From Boswellia sacra (Eukaryota > Streptophyta > Magnoliopsida > Sapindales > Burseraceae): a stretch of DNA of 64,000 nucleotides. The position numbers and the translations under genes were made by a program. Location: assembly GCA_013180625.2 (NCBI GenBank), contig SNVD02004500.1, positions 124,001-188,000 on the forward strand, given 5' to 3'. This document shows, in pieces, positions 60,061 to 64,000 of this stretch (its first letter is position 1; each line of letters begins with the position of its first letter). The notes beneath the pieces are model-generated. The model was not told where the DNA came from. It saw nothing but the letters and a program-made list of their open reading frames with translations, and made no database searches.

Positions 60061-61160
60061 TAGCAATGATAGCACGATGTGCAAGATGCCTGGATTGAGT
60101 AGTTCGATCTCAATAAGACCTAGTAAAAGCAGCATGATATGCAAGTTAGTCTTGATAAGACCCAATTGAAACAACACGATGTGCAAGCTGCCTAGATCAG
60201 GGACCTAATTTAACACGCTGTGCAAGTCATCTAGATCAAGCTCCTTTAAACATGATGTGCAAGCCACCTGGATTAGTCTCCTCATTTAGCATGATGTGCA
60301 AGCCACTTGGATCAGGCTCCTCATTAGCATGATGTGTAGGCCAACTGGATCAGGCTCTTCTGTTTAGCATGATGTGCAGGTTGCTTGGATCAGGCTCCTC
60401 ATTTAACACGATATGCATGTCACCTAGATCAGGCTTTTCTATTTAGCACAATGTGTAAGCCACCTAGATAAGGCTCCTTACTTAGCACGATGTGCAAGCT
60501 GCCTGGATCAAGCTCCTCAGCTCAGCACGATGTGCAAGTTACCTAGATCAGGCTCTTTTATTCAGCATTATGTGCAAGCTACCTAGATCAGGCTCCTCAT
60601 TTAGTATGATGTGCAAGCCACCTGGATCAGGCTCCTCTGCTCAACACAATGTGCAAGCTGCTTAGATCAACCATCTGGCACGACGTGCAAGCCGCCTAGA
60701 TTAGGCTTACCTCATTTAGCACAAGTTGCCTAGATTAGGCTTCTCAGTTCAGGACGATGTGCAAGTTGCCTAAATCATACTCCTCTATTCAATACGATGT
60801 GCAAGCCACCTAAATCAGGCTCCTCATTTAGCACGATGTGCAGTCCACCTGGATCAGGCTCCTTTATCTAACACGATGCGCAAGCCACTTGGATCAAGCT
60901 CCTTAGTTTAACACAATGTGCAAGTCGCCTAGATTAGGCTCCTTAGTTCAGCACGATGTGTAAACCACATGGATCACGTAGCTCTGTCTCGATAAGACTC
61001 CTTTTAAGTAGCACGATGTGCAAAGTCAACTCCATCTTGATAAGACTTCTCTTAAGTAGCACAATGTGCAAAGGCAACTCCATCTCGAGGAGACTAAATG
61101 ATCATTTAAAGTAGCATGATGTGCTAAAAGCTTGGATCAAGTAATTTAAGTAATGCCATG
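60061..61160 (+). repeat. about 40-bp minisatellite, roughly 22 diverged units
   Basis: Consensus unit: GCACGATGTGCAAGCCACCT, then GGATCAGGCTCCTCATTTA. Unit length is 38-41 bp, with a few shorter or longer copies at the edges. Mismatch between units is roughly 10-20%. Such arrays before the 3' LTR are a known trait of Tat/Ogre elements. Confidence 0.95.
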
Positions 61161-62077
61161 TACAAGATGCCTGGAACGAACAATATTGTGATAAAGATCC
61201 CTGTAAAAATGAGAACTATCACAGTTGAAGACAATCGAAGAGGACTACTATTTTGAAGGAGGAAGTTTGAGTTTGATGTTCAAATTGAAAAAAGCATCTT
61301 GTTTGAAGAAGCCATCCACTTTGAAGAAAAAATGTCCCCTTGAAGAAGACATATACCTTAAAGAAACAATTCAAAGTCAACCTTGAAGAAAGGATCTTGA
61401 AAAAGAAATTTGATGTACAGCATAAAAAGGAAATCCAGCTTAGAAAAGGAAGTTCGCCTTAAAGAAAGGATTTAGAAAGAAATTTGAACCACATTGAAGG
61501 ATAGATTTCTGATAATCAAACCCACATGAAATAATTATTATAAAGACTAGAAAGAAGCTTCGTTGGAAGACAACATCGAATGCGGTAAAATCTAAAAAGC
61601 AGTTTATTGAAGAATGCACCGAACAAGGTAAAAATTTGAACTAATTTTACATCATCAGAAGATGTTTGCAATTTGCAGGAGCTTGCAAAAACAATGGAAG
61701 AATCCCCAATAAGTCCAAGAATCAACAACATGATAAGGAACTCCCCAGTGAAAAGCATGACGAATACAAGAGAAGTCAAGAATGAAGAATATTAGAACAT
61801 GAAAATCAAGAATTTTCCTAATGGATCGGAAGGAATCAAGAATAGAATCAAGAATACTTGGGCATGAAGCCCTTTGAATATAAGGGCTAAAGAAGATCAA
61901 AGAAGCATGAAGAATACTCGAAAGAACGACATGAAACCCAATGAATGCAAAGCTTGAGAAGATCGAAGAAGGTATGAAGGATATTTAGCAAAAGACATGA
62001 AGGATAAGAAGGTCTAGAGACTGTGAAGTAGCATGATAGAAGTTTTCCTAGGAGGCATGCATTAGAAGAAAACTCTA
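61161..62077. other. non-coding purine-rich region before the 3' LTR
   Basis: Rich in GAAGAA and AAGAAT words, probably a degraded tandem array (for example AATCAAGAAT repeats at 61790-61860). No ORF of interest. Confidence 0.6.
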
Positions 62078-62290
62078 AGAAGTAGGTGCACGTAATAGTG
62101 TTTTATGCCCTTAGAATAGGCACAAGCCCTAAGAAGAGGCACACTGAAGAGTGTTGAAAACCCTAAGAAGTAGGTGCACTTAAGAGTATTTTAAGCCCTT
62201 AAATAGGCATAAGCCCAACAAAGAGGCTTATTAAAGAGTGCTGAAAACCTTACAAAGTAGGAGCACTTAAGAGTGTTTGAAGCCCTTATA
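62078..62290 (+). repeat. 88-bp tandem repeat, about 2.4 copies
   Basis: AGAAGTAGGTGCAC starts at 62078 and 62166, with a third start at about 62253 (AAAGTAGGAGCAC). Each unit ends in GTGCTGAAAACC or similar. The third unit runs directly into LTR sequence. Confidence 0.85.
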
Positions 62291-62941
62291 GCTTTGTATT
62301 GAATTTTAATTGATTGATATGAATGAATGTATGAATACACCATGCTTAGAAGTATAATTGAATAATTGTATGATACCAGCAAGTGGTGGTGGACTCACAT
62401 TGATGGTGAGGAACGATCACTTATAATTGGATAAATGTCTTCTTAATAGAATTTATTTTGTTGTTGATGAACAAAGCAATGTTATCCTCATTCCCTTCCC
62501 CCGTGCTTAACGGAAATGTAATTCTATTCTCCTCCCTCTTTTTACGTATGAATATACAACTGCTATGATTGAATAATCACCTCACATGTCTAAATGAAGA
62601 TAAAAATGAAATATGTGCATAAAATCAACAACTTAAGTGGACTATATGTCAATATGAGATATTTTTATTTGGTATGCCTTAGTGGAGGTCGGATTTTGAT
62701 CCAGGAAGGTCGAATGACTTGCACCTAACTTACTAAACCTATCTCTGAAGGGATGAGGGTAGTTTAGGTCCTAAAGCAGGGGATCAGATTGCCCCCATTC
62801 ATTCCCAATAGAATAATTGGGTGGCAACTCCATTTCTCCAATTGTGCCCATGGCTTGTTTGTGTTCCCTTAGGTCTCGAAAAAGGCTTTGACACTATATC
62901 GTGGTCGCAAAAACTCTCGCAGGATGAAAACCCCATTCACA
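62291..62941 (+). repeat. 3' LTR of forward Tat-type element, lacking its first ~1.17 kb
   Basis: Aligns with 54565-55224 and ends TTCACA, followed by AAAAC. It has no TG start or polypurine tract because a deletion joins the 88-bp repeat to the middle of the LTR. Confidence 0.88.
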
Positions 62942-62946
62942 AAAAC
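62942..62946. repeat. target-site duplication AAAAC (right)
   Basis: Matches 53393-53397. LTR B sequence resumes immediately afterwards. Confidence 0.85.
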
Positions 62947-63718
62947 TAATCCTAAACTAAGCATGTCATAGTCATTTCTAATTATACCTAAACATGGCAA
63001 AACTAAACTAAACAAGATATCAAAACTATAGAGGAGGCCCCCAAAAAACTTACCAAATTTTGAATTTAATCGGAAGTTGAATCTTTGACTAGTGTCGATG
63101 CCCAAAATTCTTCAGAGGAGGTCGAAAACATCGAGAAAACACTAAAAAATATTTATACTAAAGAGAGTCTCTAAATATACTTAGAATCCCTCAAAATGTG
63201 TGTTATTAGGTGATTTTTCAACTAAAATTGGATTCCTATAACCAAGGGCTGGGTTCCTTTATATAGGCTCTTAAGAGCTAGAAAATGAGCTCTTTTCCCA
63301 ATGTGGGATTGTAGTCAGAGGCACACATCTGTAAGGTTAGAGGTATCACTAGGGTTTTGGAGGTTACCAGTGTCCTTTCTGCCTGGCATTGTACACCTAT
63401 AAGGCAAGAGGCACCAACCCTAGCTTACTGGTGTCAACCTTAATTCTAGGTTTTTTGCACGAATGCCTCTTGCCCTGCCTCCAACCCCTAGAATGACCTT
63501 ATCATGAAGGTTGATTCGTGGTGCATTGGGTAGACATAATTCGTAGGGTCTTAACCACTCCCCCCACCAGTTTTGCACTAGTCTTAAGCCTACTTGGTTT
63601 TCTACCCTATTTCAGTGTTGAATCTTAGTATTCTTGCAAGTCAAGAAAAGCCTTTAATTGCTGTCTCTAGCTATTGTCATTGGGCCTCAAAACCATAAAT
63701 GAAATTCCAATGCTTACA
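62947..63718 (-). repeat. LTR B, reverse orientation, 5'-start part
   Basis: It continues from 53397 across the nested insertion and ends (its minus-strand start) at TGTAAGCATTGGAATTTC. It resembles the inner half of LTR A (for example GCTTACAATTTGCC against GCTTATAATTTGCC at the border). Total LTR B length is about 1.6 kb. Confidence 0.75.
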
Positions 63719-64000
63719 ATTTGCCATCTACTTTTGGAGGGGTTTGTGGAGCACTGACGTGCTTCAGGCTTGATATTTGGATTCCACAATGTTTTATACC
63801 TTTGGTGGTTTGAAAACCTCCTCCAACTAAGTTGCGCCTCTGGGTGACTTGAAGACCTTATTTGGTCGAATTGAAGTTAAGTTTTCTTACTCTATGATCC
63901 TCGTACCTATCCTTTGATGAGGTCTCGAATAGGGGTTGGATGCTTTCATCCTATTGCCTATGGTTTCACGTAGGCTTATCTGAATTTGCATGCTTTCATC
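63719..64000 (-). mobile_element. internal 3' end of a further reverse Tat-type element
   Basis: On the minus strand, CCACAAACCCCTCCAAAAGTAGATGGCAAAT leads into LTR B as a polypurine-type tract. The same words flank LTR A at 47718-47750. So internal, not flanking, sequence lies outside LTR B. The element continues past the window end. Confidence 0.6.

Larger units (their letters stand above)
53398..62941 (+). mobile_element. forward Tat/Ogre-type gypsy derivative without pol, nested in LTR B
   Basis: Bounded by AAAAC duplications. Order: 1.8-kb 5' LTR starting TGTAGACATTG and ending TTCACA, PBS, leader, decayed gag, then no pol. Next come a foldback cluster, an A-rich region, a roughly 40-bp minisatellite, an 88-bp tandem repeat and a 3' LTR lacking its first ~1.17 kb. 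The gag type and the tandem repeats before the 3' LTR fit the Tat lineage. LTR mismatch of roughly 10% indicates an old insertion. It depended on proteins from a relative to transpose. Confidence 0.85.

Noticed and set aside
60061..61160. Regular repeats considered as a CRISPR array
   Set aside because: Units are contiguous and diverged without unique spacers, and the context is a plant retroelement; it is a minisatellite.

Overview
The window looks like intergenic DNA from a flowering plant with a large, repeat-filled genome. Every recognisable coding stretch belongs to a transposable element: Ty1/copia elements of Sirevirus type, a Ty3/gypsy chromovirus, Tat/Ogre-type gypsy derivatives, and Mutator-like (MULE) transposase and Ulp1-like genes. 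I found no convincing host gene, rRNA, tRNA or CRISPR. The base composition is AT-rich, and almost all coding remnants carry stops and frameshifts.

Layout. (1) 1-11664: a decayed copia element on the + strand. It has gag zinc knuckles, protease, integrase, RT and RNase H, then several polypurine tracts and a 1469-bp 3' LTR; its 5' end lies outside the window. A nearly intact gypsy chromovirus (4130-9849) with one 1537-residue gag-pol-chromodomain ORF sits in its RNase H. That insertion is young: the two 530-bp LTRs differ at 4 positions. (2) 11665-38472: old MULE-derived DNA. A degenerate Ulp1-type peptidase gene lies on the minus strand (12448-16800). A FAR1/FHY3-type transposase pseudogene lies on the plus strand (29290-31388). 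A second fragment of the Ulp1-associated domain lies on the minus strand (34716-35000). Long unrecognised stretches separate them. (3) 38473-39884: a non-autonomous DNA transposon with terminal inverted repeats, a subterminal hairpin and a G-run tract. (4) About 40450-45398: a second Sirevirus-like copia element on the minus strand. It has an LTR, polypurine tract, an extra ORF downstream of pol (the env-like position) and RNase H/RT. It is cut inside RT by the next complex.

(5) 45399 to the window end: a nested complex of Tat/Ogre-type LTR elements. Reverse-oriented LTR A (45399-47717) is followed by its polypurine tract, tandem repeats, and a multi-exon plus-strand gene with a plant mobile domain (PMD), antisense to the LTRs (48547-51100). 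Next comes reverse-oriented LTR B (52574-53397, continuing at 62947-63718), with a second polypurine-like tract on its outer side. LTR B is split by a forward Tat-like element (53398-62941; target duplication AAAAC on both sides). That element has a 1.8-kb 5' LTR, a PBS, a decayed gag, no pol, a cluster of nested inverted-repeat (foldback) units with Pol III-like boxes (57631-58511), a roughly 40-bp minisatellite (60061-61160) and a truncated 3' LTR.

The parts work as layers of insertion, not as an operon or pathway. In-frame stops across the elements sit mostly at codons one C-to-T or G-to-A change from Gln, Arg or Trp, as expected for long-methylated, silenced repeats. The best candidates for something new are the antisense intron-containing PMD gene, which is the only gene left in an LTR element, and the foldback cluster with tRNA-like promoter boxes.
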